DNA of 64,000 nucleotides from Angelakisella massiliensis. Lineage in GTDB: Bacteria; Bacillota; Clostridia; Oscillospirales; Ruminococcaceae. The stretch spans positions 1,106,756-1,170,755 of the forward strand of contig NZ_LT629945.1 of assembly GCF_900104675.1 (NCBI RefSeq), read 5' to 3'. How positions within the stretch are numbered: the stretch's first letter is position 1; each line of letters begins with the position of its first letter. Below the pieces are notes generated by a model. It worked only from the letters and a program-made list of their open reading frames with translations, did not search any database and was not told where the DNA came from. Shown here piece by piece: positions 26,809 to 35,411 of this stretch. The position numbers and the translations under genes are program-made.

Positions 26809-27461
26809 CAGAAATCTTCCTCCTTTCATGTGGGGGTATGCCCCCTGTTCCGGCTTTATTGTACCGTGTTCCAAAAGGCTGTGTCAATGCCGCCTTTGCT
26901 TGCGGTGGGACAAAGAGCAAGATATCTCTGTCTGAATATATCCACAGCCATAAGGGGCAGCAGAGGTCACTGGGAAAACAATTATATTCTGCCCATTGAT
27001 CCTCAGGCAAAAATGCCGTCTGGGAAAAGTGAGCATCAACGACAGGCGTTGTGAAAAATTGATGGTCAGGCAGAAGTCCATCAGACATTCCTCAAAACGT
27101 ATTTGATCTTCGGAAATGCTGTCGATTGTAAATCCGGGAAAGGAGAAATTCTTTCTTTTTCCCGCCAATACTGTTTTTTCACTTTTTCTGTATAGGAAAA
27201 AAGAAAGAAACATGATATAGTTAATAAAAAGGCCGGAAAATAAAAAGATTTTGGAACAAGGCACGCTTTACCGCTCCAGAAAACTGCGGGTACGGCAGGC
27301 CACTGTTTTCGGAAAAACCGGCTGAAAGCAATTGTGCACAAGCGGGAAGAAAGAGGTAGGGAAATTGCGGCAGTACCTGCCTGTTTTTATGTTTATGCCT
27401 TTGCTGTATCGGGCAGTGATAGCTGCCCTTGTTTTGCGGATGTGAAAGGAGAGAGCAGGCT
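26809..27461. other. 650-bp intergenic region
   Basis: No recognised gene. Minus-strand frames such as 26884-27264 (126 codons) have no family resemblance and no good ribosome binding site. An imperfect inverted repeat of T/C-rich and A/G-rich arms flanks about 27150-27210. The region probably contains promoters for the divergent acetamidase and hydroxylase genes, but no consensus pair could be fixed. Confidence 0.4.
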
Positions 27462-28220
27462 TTGTATACAGCGTCCAACTATGTTTTGGCACAGTCCCTG
27501 GACCAGGCGCTGGAACTGAACCGGAAGAGAAGTTCCGCCATCATCGGCGGAGGCTGCTGGCTGCGGCTGGGCCGGAAAAGGATCGGTACCCTGATTGATC
27601 TGTCCGCCCTGGGGCTGGATAAAATTCAGGAAAATGAGGAAGAAATTTCCCTGGGGGCAATGGTCACCCTGCGGCAGATGGAGACGAGTAAGGAGCTGGA
27701 GGCGGCCTTCGGCCCCTTCTTCGCGGACATGGTACGCCATATTGTGGGGGTCCAGTTCCGCAACTGCGCCACGCTGGGAGGAAGCGTTGCCGCCCGGTTT
27801 GGTTTTTCAGACATCCTCACCGGACTGATGGCGCTGGACTGCCAGGTGGAGCTGGCCCAAAAGGGCCGGATGCCGTTGGAGGAATATGCCCGCCTTGCTC
27901 CGGACCGGGATATCCTGACAGCGGTGGTGGTGAAAAAAGATGGAAGAAAGGCGGTTTATCAGTCCGCCCGGAACATCAGCACCGACCTGCCGGTTCTGAC
28001 CTGTGCCCTGTCCCACAAAGGGGACCTGTGGCGGCTGGTTTTTGGCGCCCGTCCCGGAAAGGCGGAGGCGGTGGAAACCGGTGATCCCGGCAGTTTGGAA
28101 AGATTGGCTGGAGAGTTTTCCTTCGGCGGCAATATGCGGGGAAGCGAAGAATACCGGCGGCATCTGGCGGGCGTCCTCACCCGTCGGGCTTTGGAACAGC
28201 TGAGGAGGGAAGAAGAATGA
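27462..28220 (+). CDS. Molybdenum hydroxylase FAD subunit
   Basis: A 252-residue subunit of the xanthine dehydrogenase family (CoxM/XdhB type) that passes electrons from the Fe-S subunit to NAD(P) or another acceptor. FAD-binding patterns are IIGGGCWLRLG (about 28-38) and NCATLGGSVAAR (about 104-115). The start is a TTG at 27462, after AAAGGAGAG; no suitable ATG is present. It is first in a three-gene operon and overlaps the next gene by 4 bases. Confidence 0.9.
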   Translation: MYTASNYVLAQSLDQALELNRKRSSAIIGGGCWLRLGRKRIGTLIDLSALGLDKIQENEEEISLGAMVTLRQMETSKELEAAFGPFFADMVRHIVGVQFRNCATLGGSVAARFGFSDILTGLMALDCQVELAQKGRMPLEEYARLAPDRDILTAVVVKKDGRKAVYQSARNISTDLPVLTCALSHKGDLWRLVFGARPGKAEAVETGDPGSLERLAGEFSFGGNMRGSEEYRRHLAGVLTRRALEQLRREEE

Positions 28221-28681
28221 CGGTAACCATCACACTCAATGGCATCCGGCGCACCGGGGAGGTCCAGCCGGACACCAGCTTGTATACCTTTCTGCGGCAG
28301 CAGGGATGTTTGTCGGTCAAATGCGGATGTGAAACCAGCAACTGCGGTTTGTGTACCGTGCATCTGGATGGATGTCCGGTGCTGTCCTGTTCGGTCCCTG
28401 CTTTCCGGGCAGACGGCCATGAGGTGACCACCCTGGAAGGCGTCCAAAAGGAAGCGGAGGAGTTCGGCGCCTTCCTGGCGGATGAGGGAGGCGAGCAGTG
28501 CGGCTTTTGCAGCCCCGGATTTATTTTGTCGGTGCTGGCCATGGCCCGGGAGCTAGAAAACCCCACTGATGATCAGATCAAAGAATATCTGGCGGGAAAT
28601 CTTTGCCGCTGCACCGGCTATCAGAGCCAGCTGCGGGCCATCAAAAAGTGGCTGGCTGCCAGGAAGGAGGGGGACAAATGA
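28217..28681 (+). CDS. Molybdenum hydroxylase 2Fe-2S subunit
   Basis: A 154-residue subunit with the two expected clusters: a plant-type site CGCETSNCGLCTVHLDGC (about 35-52) and a four-helix site using QCGFCSPG (about 95-102) and LCRCTGY (about 128-134). It shuttles electrons between molybdenum and FAD subunits. Start and stop overlap both neighbours by 4 bases, so stoichiometric translation is expected. Confidence 0.95.
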   Translation: MTVTITLNGIRRTGEVQPDTSLYTFLRQQGCLSVKCGCETSNCGLCTVHLDGCPVLSCSVPAFRADGHEVTTLEGVQKEAEEFGAFLADEGGEQCGFCSPGFILSVLAMARELENPTDDQIKEYLAGNLCRCTGYQSQLRAIKKWLAARKEGDK

Positions 28682-30957
28682 GCTATGTCAGCAAACCTAT
28701 CCGCAAGCGGGACGCCATGAGCCTGGTGACAGGCAAGCCGGTGTACACCGGGGACCTGTGTCCTGCAGGGGCGCTGCAGGTTTGTCTGCTCCGCAGCCCC
28801 CATGCCCACGCTTTGGTGGAATCGGTGGATAAGACCGCTGCCCTCCGGGTACCTGGGGTGGTGGCCATTTATACCTGGGAGGATGTGCCTCAAAGCCGCT
28901 TTACCACCGCGGGACAGACATGGCCGGAGCCCAGCCCTTATGACCGGCTGATTCTGGACCGGCGGCTGCGTTGTGTGGGGGACCCGGTGGCCATCATTGC
29001 CGCTGAAACGGAGGAAAGCGCCCAAAAAGCCAGACAGCTGTTAAAGGTGACCTATCAGGTGCTGGAGCCGCTGCTGGACTTCACCAAGGCGCTGGACAAT
29101 CCCATCATCGTTCACCCGGAGGAAAATTTCCGTGCCCTGTGCGATGTGGGCACCGATGCCGCCCGCAACCTGTGCAGCCAGGAGGAAATGACTGTGGGGG
29201 ATGTGGAAGGGGAACTGGCCCAAAGCGAAGTGGTGCTGGAACGGGTCTATCACACCCGGGCCAACAGCCAGGCCATGATGGAAACCTTCCGTACATACAG
29301 TTATATCGATGAATATGGCCGCCTCAATGTGGTCAGTTCCACCCAGGTGCCCTTTCATGTGCGGCGCATCCTGGGCAACGCGCTGGAAATGTCCCGCCGG
29401 GATATCCGTATTGTAAAACCCCGCATCGGCGGTGGTTTTGGCGCCAAGCAAAGCGTGGTCAGTGAAATTTTCCCCGCCTTTGTCACCAAGATGACCGGAC
29501 GGCCCGCCTATATTTGTTATACCCGGCAGGAGACCTTTACCAACGGCTCTCCCCGCCATGAGATGGAAATGAGGGTGCGTATCGGCGCGGACCGGGACGG
29601 GACCATCCGGGTCATTGATCTGTTTGCCCTCTCCAACGCGGGAGCCTACGGCGACCATGGCCCTACCACCATCGGTCTGGTGGGCCATAAAGCCCTTTCC
29701 CTTTACGGCACCCTCAAGGCCGCCCGTTTTGGCTGCCAGGTGGTGTACACCAATACTATGGGGGCGGGAGCTTATCGGGGCTACGGCGCCACCCAGGGCA
29801 TCTTCGCGGTGGAAGCCGCCGTCAACGAGCTGGCGGCTCAGCTGGGGATGGACCCCTGCCTGCTGCGGGAGAAAAACATGGTGCGTCAGGGGCAGATCAT
29901 GGCCACCTATTATAACGAGCCCTGCAACAGCTGTGCCCTGGACCGGTGCATGGAGCAGGCCAAAAAGATGATGAACTGGGAGGAGAAGTATCCCCGCAAG
30001 GTGTTGGAAAACGGGCATATCCGCAGTGTGGGCGTGGCAATGGCCATGCAGGGCAGCGGTATTTCCGGGGTGGACATCGGCAGTGTGGAGATCCGTCTCA
30101 ATGACGATGGCTTCTATACCCTCCTGGTGGGATGTACCGATATGGGAACAGGCTGTGACACCATCCTTTCCCAGATGGCGGCGGATTGCCTGGAATGCGA
30201 TCTGGACCGGATCGCCGTACGGGGAGTGGATACCGACCAGTCCCCCTATGATACCGGTTCTTATGCCTCCTCCACCACCTACATCACCGGTATGGCGGTG
30301 GTGCGCACCTGTCAGGAGCTGCGGGAAAAGATCCTGGCCATGGGAGCAAAAATGATCGGTGTGCCGGTGGAGCAGGCAGAATTTGACGGCAGACGGGTGT
30401 TTGTGCCGGGAGGAAAAGAAATTTCTCTGGCAGAGATCGGTTCCGCCAGCTTTGAGGGGCACAATCACTGTTTGTCCTCCTGTATCTCCCATTCCTCTCC
30501 CATCTCGCCGCCCCCCTTTATGGTGGGTATGGCGGAAATTGACCTGGACCCGGAGACCGGTGTGGTGCAGGTGGTGGATTACGCCGCCGCTGTGGACTGT
30601 GGTACGGTGGTCAACACCAACCTGGCCCGGGTGCAGACCGAAGGAGGCATCGCCCAGGGCATCGGTATGGCCCTTTATGAGGAAGTGAACCATACTCCCA
30701 AAGGACGGCTGATCAATGATTCCTTCCTCCAGTATAAGATCCCCAGCCGTCTGGATCTGGGGACCATCCGGGTGGAGTTTGAGAGCAGCTATGAGCCTTC
30801 CGGTCCTTTCGGCGCCAAATCCATCGGGGAGTTGGTGATCAATACCCCCGCTCCCGCTATTTTGGGAGCGATCCTCAACGCCACCGGCAAAGCCTTCCAC
30901 ACTCTGCCGGTAAAGCCGGAAGATGTGGCCATGGCGCTGTTGGAAGACAAGAAATAA
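28678..30957 (+). CDS. Molybdenum hydroxylase catalytic subunit
   Basis: A 759-residue molybdopterin-binding subunit. Cofactor motifs are RIGGGFGAKQS (about 248-258) and GAYRGYGATQG (about 363-373), and the catalytic glutamate (about 718) is in GAKSIGE. Family members hydroxylate purines, nicotinate or other N-heterocycles. With YqeC and a MocA-type protein nearby, this is probably a selenium-dependent hydroxylase carrying a labile selenium ligand; no selenocysteine codon is needed. The substrate cannot be fixed. ATG at 28678 overlaps the previous stop. Confidence 0.93.
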   Translation: MSYVSKPIRKRDAMSLVTGKPVYTGDLCPAGALQVCLLRSPHAHALVESVDKTAALRVPGVVAIYTWEDVPQSRFTTAGQTWPEPSPYDRLILDRRLRCVGDPVAIIAAETEESAQKARQLLKVTYQVLEPLLDFTKALDNPIIVHPEENFRALCDVGTDAARNLCSQEEMTVGDVEGELAQSEVVLERVYHTRANSQAMMETFRTYSYIDEYGRLNVVSSTQVPFHVRRILGNALEMSRRDIRIVKPRIGGGFGAKQSVVSEIFPAFVTKMTGRPAYICYTRQETFTNGSPRHEMEMRVRIGADRDGTIRVIDLFALSNAGAYGDHGPTTIGLVGHKALSLYGTLKAARFGCQVVYTNTMGAGAYRGYGATQGIFAVEAAVNELAAQLGMDPCLLREKNMVRQGQIMATYYNEPCNSCALDRCMEQAKKMMNWEEKYPRKVLENGHIRSVGVAMAMQGSGISGVDIGSVEIRLNDDGFYTLLVGCTDMGTGCDTILSQMAADCLECDLDRIAVRGVDTDQSPYDTGSYASSTTYITGMAVVRTCQELREKILAMGAKMIGVPVEQAEFDGRRVFVPGGKEISLAEIGSASFEGHNHCLSSCISHSSPISPPPFMVGMAEIDLDPETGVVQVVDYAAAVDCGTVVNTNLARVQTEGGIAQGIGMALYEEVNHTPKGRLINDSFLQYKIPSRLDLGTIRVEFESSYEPSGPFGAKSIGELVINTPAPAILGAILNATGKAFHTLPVKPEDVAMALLEDKK

Positions 30958-31118
30958 AACAACACCATTGGATCAAAGGGGCGGTTCCGTTTTCTCAGAA
31001 GGTGGGCCGCCCCATAGGCTTTTTCGACGGCAGACAGGGGAAACACAGAGGTTGTCTGTCAGTCGGTTCCGGCAGTGGAAAGGCCGTGGGAGAAGAAAAA
31101 CAGGGAGGAGCGGGAGAA

Positions 31119-31667
31119 ATGACCAGGATTATTCTACTGGCGGCAGGGGCTTCCCGCCGGTTCGGCAGCCAGAAACTGTTGGCCAGTTTTCAGGGAAAAC
31201 CCCTTTACACCTGGGCTTTTCAGGCAGCGGCGGACTCCGGATGTCCTGTAACGGTGGTGACCCGGCAGGGACTATTGGATCAGCAAGCAAAAGAGTGGGG
31301 TTTTTCCTGTGTGCTGGCTCCCGAAGGGAAGGGACAGGCGCTTTCGGTCCGCCTGGGAACCGCTTCTGCCTGTAAAGGAGAAAACCTTTGCTTCTTTGTC
31401 TGCGATCAGCCCCACTTTCCCGGCTGCGGATTGAGACAATTCATAGAAGGATTTGAAAAAAGCGGTCTGCCTCTGGGGCGGGTCCGGGCGGAAGGAAAGA
31501 TGGGCAGCCCCACTGTTTTTTCCCCATCCCTGGCCGAAGAGCTGATGGCTCTCACGGGGGATGAAGGGGGACGGTCTGTTTTCAAAGGCAGAGAAGGGGA
31601 AACCTATTATCATGAAGTGCCTTTTCAGTGGCTGCAGGATTATGATCGTCCCTGGCAAAATACTTAA
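31119..31667 (+). CDS. MocA-type cofactor nucleotidyltransferase
   Basis: A 182-residue enzyme with the nucleotide-binding start LLAAGASRRFGSQKLL (about 6-21), CDQPHFPG (about 92-99) and GSPTVFSP. It resembles MocA/MobA-like proteins that add CMP or GMP to molybdopterin. Its place just after the hydroxylase genes suggests it prepares the cofactor, probably the cytosine dinucleotide form. ATG at 31119 follows GGGAGGAG. Confidence 0.88.
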   Translation: MTRIILLAAGASRRFGSQKLLASFQGKPLYTWAFQAAADSGCPVTVVTRQGLLDQQAKEWGFSCVLAPEGKGQALSVRLGTASACKGENLCFFVCDQPHFPGCGLRQFIEGFEKSGLPLGRVRAEGKMGSPTVFSPSLAEELMALTGDEGGRSVFKGREGETYYHEVPFQWLQDYDRPWQNT

Positions 31668-31826
31668 AGTATATAAAATCTGTATTATACTAAAAATAGA
31701 CTTGCTTCGACAGTTTACAGGATGCTGGAATGAATACAATGAGATCTGAAATATACTAATTGTATATTTATTGCGAAAAATTCCGTCTGTACATATGGAA
31801 TAGGGTTGTGATGTTGGAGGTGCCCA

Positions 31827-32597
31827 ATGCTGACACAACAGCAGATTGAGGATGGGCTCCGGGCGCTGGGAGTAATGTCTGGGATGATGCTGGAGGTCCA
31901 TAGTTCCCTGAGCAGCTTCGGACCGGTGGAGGGTGGAGCGGAGACGGTCATCCGTGCGCTGAAAAAATGCTGCGGACCTGAGGGGAGCATCTTCATGCCG
32001 GCCTTGCGCCTGGGCCGGGAGCAGCAGCTGACAGAGGGGGACCGGGCGTTGGGAATCACCACCAAAATTCCCATTCTGCCGCAGGATTGTGAGCGCAGCG
32101 CCATGGGGTTGATCGCAGACACTTTTCGTCGCCAGCCGGATACCTGGGTGGGAACCGGTGTATTCCGTATCGCGGGATGGGGCCTCCATGGAAAGGAGGC
32201 CGTGGAGGACGGCTTGGAGTACCCTCTTCGCCACGGCGGCAAAGGGCTGCTGCTGGGGGTGGACATTTATAAGCTGACGTCGATGCACTATGTGGAGGAG
32301 GATCTTCCCGAGGAGATCCGGCATATTTTTGCCCCCAGCGAGGAAGCGAGAGCCCTTTACCCAGCAGAAAAGTGGTTCATAGAAGGGGGAAAACCGCCGG
32401 TGAAGCCCTGGTATACGGTCCAAAGGCTAGCAATGAAACAAGGAAAAATCAAAACGGGAGAAATCGGAGCGTGCAAGGCAATGTTTTTTGACCTGTGGGA
32501 TGTGGTGGGGCTATATCAGCAGCTGCTGCGGCAATGTCCCTATCAGCTGTATGGCCTCCAACCCTGGGAAAAGGTGAAAGAGCCGGATTGCTGCTGA
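31827..32597 (+). CDS. AAC(3)-family N-acetyltransferase
   Basis: A 256-residue acetyl-CoA dependent transferase of the antibiotic N-acetyltransferase family. The motif EVHSSLSSFGPVEGGAETVI (about 23-42) and a later HGGKGLLLGVD are typical. Some relatives acetylate the 3-amino group of aminoglycosides, while many chromosomal members act on unknown amines, so resistance should not be assumed. It stands alone after an AT-rich 160-bp gap. Confidence 0.85.
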   Translation: MLTQQQIEDGLRALGVMSGMMLEVHSSLSSFGPVEGGAETVIRALKKCCGPEGSIFMPALRLGREQQLTEGDRALGITTKIPILPQDCERSAMGLIADTFRRQPDTWVGTGVFRIAGWGLHGKEAVEDGLEYPLRHGGKGLLLGVDIYKLTSMHYVEEDLPEEIRHIFAPSEEARALYPAEKWFIEGGKPPVKPWYTVQRLAMKQGKIKTGEIGACKAMFFDLWDVVGLYQQLLRQCPYQLYGLQPWEKVKEPDCC

Positions 32598-32615
32598 CAG
32601 AAAGGAGAGATCCAA

Positions 32616-32828
32616 ATGAGATGTCCCTATTGCGGTAAAGAGATGGAACAGGGTTATATCCAGTGCCGGGACGGTGTGATCTGGAACAACAAAACGGTGC
32701 CGGTGGCAGTTTTGGGGAGCCTCTCTTTTAGCGCTCTCAGGCTGGGAGAATACCGTGGCCCCTGGGGCGGCCATGCGGTGGTGGCATGGAACTGTACTGA
32801 TTGCCAAAAAATTATAATTGATTACTGA
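32616..32828 (+). CDS. Small zinc-ribbon protein (PF20097-like)
   Basis: A 70-residue protein with an N-terminal MRCPYCGKEMEQGYIQ and a C-terminal NCTDCQKIIIDY, so two CXXC pairs bind one zinc. This matches a small clostridial family of unknown role. It starts 18 bases after the acetyltransferase and may be co-transcribed with it. A hairpin-repeat locus follows directly. Confidence 0.75.
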   Translation: MRCPYCGKEMEQGYIQCRDGVIWNNKTVPVAVLGSLSFSALRLGEYRGPWGGHAVVAWNCTDCQKIIIDY

Positions 32829-32851
32829 AATGTGAAAATGCTGCGGGCCCG

Positions 32852-33057
32852 CAGACTACAAAAGACCTTGTTTCAAGGAATACATAAAATTCAAAATCAT
32901 AAAAATCAGGACATGCGCCTGATTTTTATACCACGCCCCGCGCCCACTGGGGCGCGAAACCGGGGGTATCGCCGCCGGTTTCGTCAGGAACCAGGCGGCG
33001 TATCCAGGGGGTATTGGATACCCCCTGGAAGCGTGTCGAATTTTTTCGACACGCTCA
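32852..33057 (+). repeat. Multi-hairpin repeat, single copy
   Basis: After a 49-bp left flank (32852-32900) comes one roughly 157-bp unit (32901-33057) made of consecutive hairpins: atcaggacatgcgcctgat, cgcgccc/gggcgcg, gccgcc.../...ggcggc, tccagggggtat/ataccccctgga and gcgtgtcgaa/ttcgacacgc. The same flank and unit occur at 40220-40725. Base changes between copies preserve pairing in several stems. Confidence 0.85.
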
Positions 33058-33100
33058 GGGCCCGACAGATCAGAAAATCTGGTCTGTCGGGCCCGGTTTT
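33058..33100 (+). terminator. Strong hairpin after repeat
   Basis: A 17-bp stem (gggcccgacagatcaga with tctggtctgtcgggccc) followed by ggttttg. It may terminate the 32616 transcript after the repeat. Confidence 0.7.
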
Positions 33101-33189
33101 GTGACAGTATAAGTTCAGTTGAGGGAAAAATAAAATGTGCTTGGCCTTTGCGGGGAATAAGCGCCAGAGACAAAAAAAGGGCAAAGGTA

Positions 33190-34140
33190 TTAATCGTCGG
33201 TTGTGTTCTGTCCCCCAAAGGCAAACTCTGCCATCTCCACCGCCAAATCGAACATCCGGGGGCTCTGCCGCTCCAGAATGGAGAAATCCACCTGGAGGAT
33301 CAGATCATTTTTCGCCGCCCCAACCACGCTGTAGACCCAGCTGGTGGCCACCTTTTCCGGCTGGGTGGACAGATCGCAGAAAATCACATCCGGCTCCAGA
33401 ATGGCCACCTGCTCCTCGGGGAAAAGCCAATCGGTGTAATCAGCGGCGTCATTGACAAAACCAATGCGCTCCAGCAGCCGGCTTTCAAAGGTCTCTCCCG
33501 TAGCCATGTGGTAGTCCATCTCCCGCAGGAAAATCGCCCGGAGGATCTGCCCGTCATGGGCGCTGGCCCAGCTTTGGGAGAGAGCCAGAGCGTCATCCAG
33601 CTTTTCCTCCAGGGAGGCATAGTATTCTTCCCCACGGGTGGCCCCTGAGGTTTGGCCGCTCATGGCCAGGGCAAGGTCCAGGTAATTGGCCTCCAATTCC
33701 TCAAAGGTTTGCGCACGGGGCAAAATCAGCACCGGAATGTCCTGCTGCTGAAACCAGATCAGGTCATCCTCCTGAAGGGCCACCGATGACACCACCAGAT
33801 CCACCGGACGGCGAGAGATCATCTCCCGGTCCAGGGAAAGAGGAGAGCCGCAGGGGGTCTTTTGCTCCACCTCCTGGGGCCAGTCGCAATAATCGCTTAC
33901 CCCCACCACGCGGCTGCCGTAACCCATATCAAAGAGCATCTCGGTGGTGCCTGGGGTGAGGGAGAGGACCCCTTTGGGGGCATCCTCAATGATGGTGTCC
34001 CGCACCTCCACCGGAAACTCCGGGGCAGCTTCACTTTCGGAGGAAGAGGAGGCCTCATTCTCCTCCCCAGCCGTGCCGCAGGCAGCCATGGACAGCACCA
34101 TTGCCATAGCCAGAGCAAAGGCCAGAAATCGTTTCTTCAT
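33190..34140 (-). CDS. BtuF/FhuD-like binding lipoprotein
   Basis: A 316-residue substrate-binding protein. A signal peptide with lipobox SMAAC (Cys21) and a Ser/Glu-rich linker precede a TroA-fold domain: [22 protein letters not shown] (first lobe; here split as [12 protein letters not shown] and [16 protein letters not shown]) and [20 protein letters not shown]. This is the cobalamin/iron-complex class of ABC binding proteins. No permease or ATPase is adjacent; it overlaps dusB by 4 bases, an odd pairing, so it may feed an ABC core encoded elsewhere. Confidence 0.88.
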   Translation of the reverse strand: MKKRFLAFALAMAMVLSMAACGTAGEENEASSSSESEAAPEFPVEVRDTIIEDAPKGVLSLTPGTTEMLFDMGYGSRVVGVSDYCDWPQEVEQKTPCGSPLSLDREMISRRPVDLVVSSVALQEDDLIWFQQQDIPVLILPRAQTFEELEANYLDLALAMSGQTSGATRGEEYYASLEEKLDDALALSQSWASAHDGQILRAIFLREMDYHMATGETFESRLLERIGFVNDAADYTDWLFPEEQVAILEPDVIFCDLSTQPEKVATSWVYSVVGAAKNDLILQVDFSILERQSPRMFDLAVEMAEFAFGGQNTTDD

Positions 34141-35120
34141 TGCAGGCTCCTTTCCTGCCGGGACAGCTCCACCGCCATCTCCGCCAGACGCTCGCCGTCG
34201 CTGTAGGTGGACAGGGTCCCCGCCTGACGGCGAAGAGCCGCCGCGCCCCGGACGCCGGTCATGTACCAGCCGCAGTGCTTCCGGGCTTCCCGCATCCCCA
34301 CATTTTCTCCTTTATACCGGATCAGCAGCCGCAGATGACGGAGCATCACTTCCATCCGCTCTTCCATAGGCGGGGTGGGAGTGTAGCTGCCTGTGGTGAG
34401 ATAGTCCCGGATCTGTCCAAACAGCCAGGGCGCGCCCAATGCCCCCCGGCCCACCATCACCAGATCGCAGCCGGTTTGCTCATACATGGCCTTGGCCTTT
34501 TCAGGAGTGTCCACATCCCCGTTGCCGATGACCGGGATGGAAACCGCCTCTTTTACCTGCCGGATATAGTCCCAGTCCGCCGAGGGAGCATACATCTGCG
34601 CCCGGGTCCTGCCGTGGATGGTGACGGCGTCGGCGCCGCTGGCCTCTGCCATCCGGGCAAATTCCACGCCGTTGATGTGGGCGTCATCCCAGCCCTTGCG
34701 GAACTTGACCGTAACTGGGACGGGAGAGGCATCCTTCACCGCCCGGATGATCCGGGAAGCAAGCTCCAGGTCCTTCATTAAGGCGCTGCCGCCGCCGTTC
34801 CCCGCGATTTTGGGGGCGGGACAGCCCATATTGATGTCTATGATGTCCGGGTGATAGTCCATGGCCAGGGCCACCGCCTCTCCCATAGCGGCGGGGTCTC
34901 CTCCAAACAGCTGCACCGCGCAGGGATGCTCTGTTTCTCCCAGCTCCAGCAGCTGGGCGGATTTCCGGCTTCCTTGCCCCAGGCCCTTGGCGCTGACCAT
35001 CTCGCCCACCAGGTAAGCCGCGCCAAAATCTTTGCACAGCTCCCGGAAGGCCCGGTCACCCACTCCCGCCATGGGGGCCAGTGCGGCAGTAGGTTCTATG
35101 GATATGGTTCCGATTTTCAT
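34137..35120 (-). CDS. dusB: tRNA-dihydrouridine synthase
   Basis: A 327-residue FMN enzyme that reduces uridines in the tRNA D-loop. Signatures are [15 protein letters not shown] (about 14-28), the FMN/substrate motif [20 protein letters not shown] (about 95-114) with the catalytic Cys, and [13 protein letters not shown]. It reads into the binding-lipoprotein gene with a 4-base overlap. Length is usual for DusB. Confidence 0.95.
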   Translation of the reverse strand: MKIGTISIEPTAALAPMAGVGDRAFRELCKDFGAAYLVGEMVSAKGLGQGSRKSAQLLELGETEHPCAVQLFGGDPAAMGEAVALAMDYHPDIIDINMGCPAPKIAGNGGGSALMKDLELASRIIRAVKDASPVPVTVKFRKGWDDAHINGVEFARMAEASGADAVTIHGRTRAQMYAPSADWDYIRQVKEAVSIPVIGNGDVDTPEKAKAMYEQTGCDLVMVGRGALGAPWLFGQIRDYLTTGSYTPTPPMEERMEVMLRHLRLLIRYKGENVGMREARKHCGWYMTGVRGAAALRRQAGTLSTYSDGERLAEMAVELSRQERSLQ

Positions 35121-35411
35121 GGGATCTCCTTTGCATTTTAACGATAAAGCTCCCTCTGGGGAGCCTGATGAAATGAATTATACACGAAAGTTGCCTCAAC
35201 TACAAGTTTACAGGGGACGAAAGGAAAGATTTGTGATATACTAATCTCGTCCTGTGTGAGCAAAAGCACCGATGGCAGAAAACAGGCAGTAAAGGCGGGC
35301 GGGGGATTTCCCAGGCAGATAAAGAAAATACTGCCGCAGCCTGTATCGTTCTTTTTTGCTGGCGGACGCTCCCCGGGACAGCTTAGTTTTGATCTTTAAC
35401 GGAGGTTTTCC

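Noticed and set aside
26884-27264. A 126-codon minus-strand gene in the 650-bp gap
   Set aside because: No ribosome binding site, no recognisable domain and poor codon quality compared with neighbours.
31827-32597. Aminoglycoside resistance gene on a mobile element
   Set aside because: Family membership alone does not show resistance, and there are no insertion sequences, integrases or composition changes around it.
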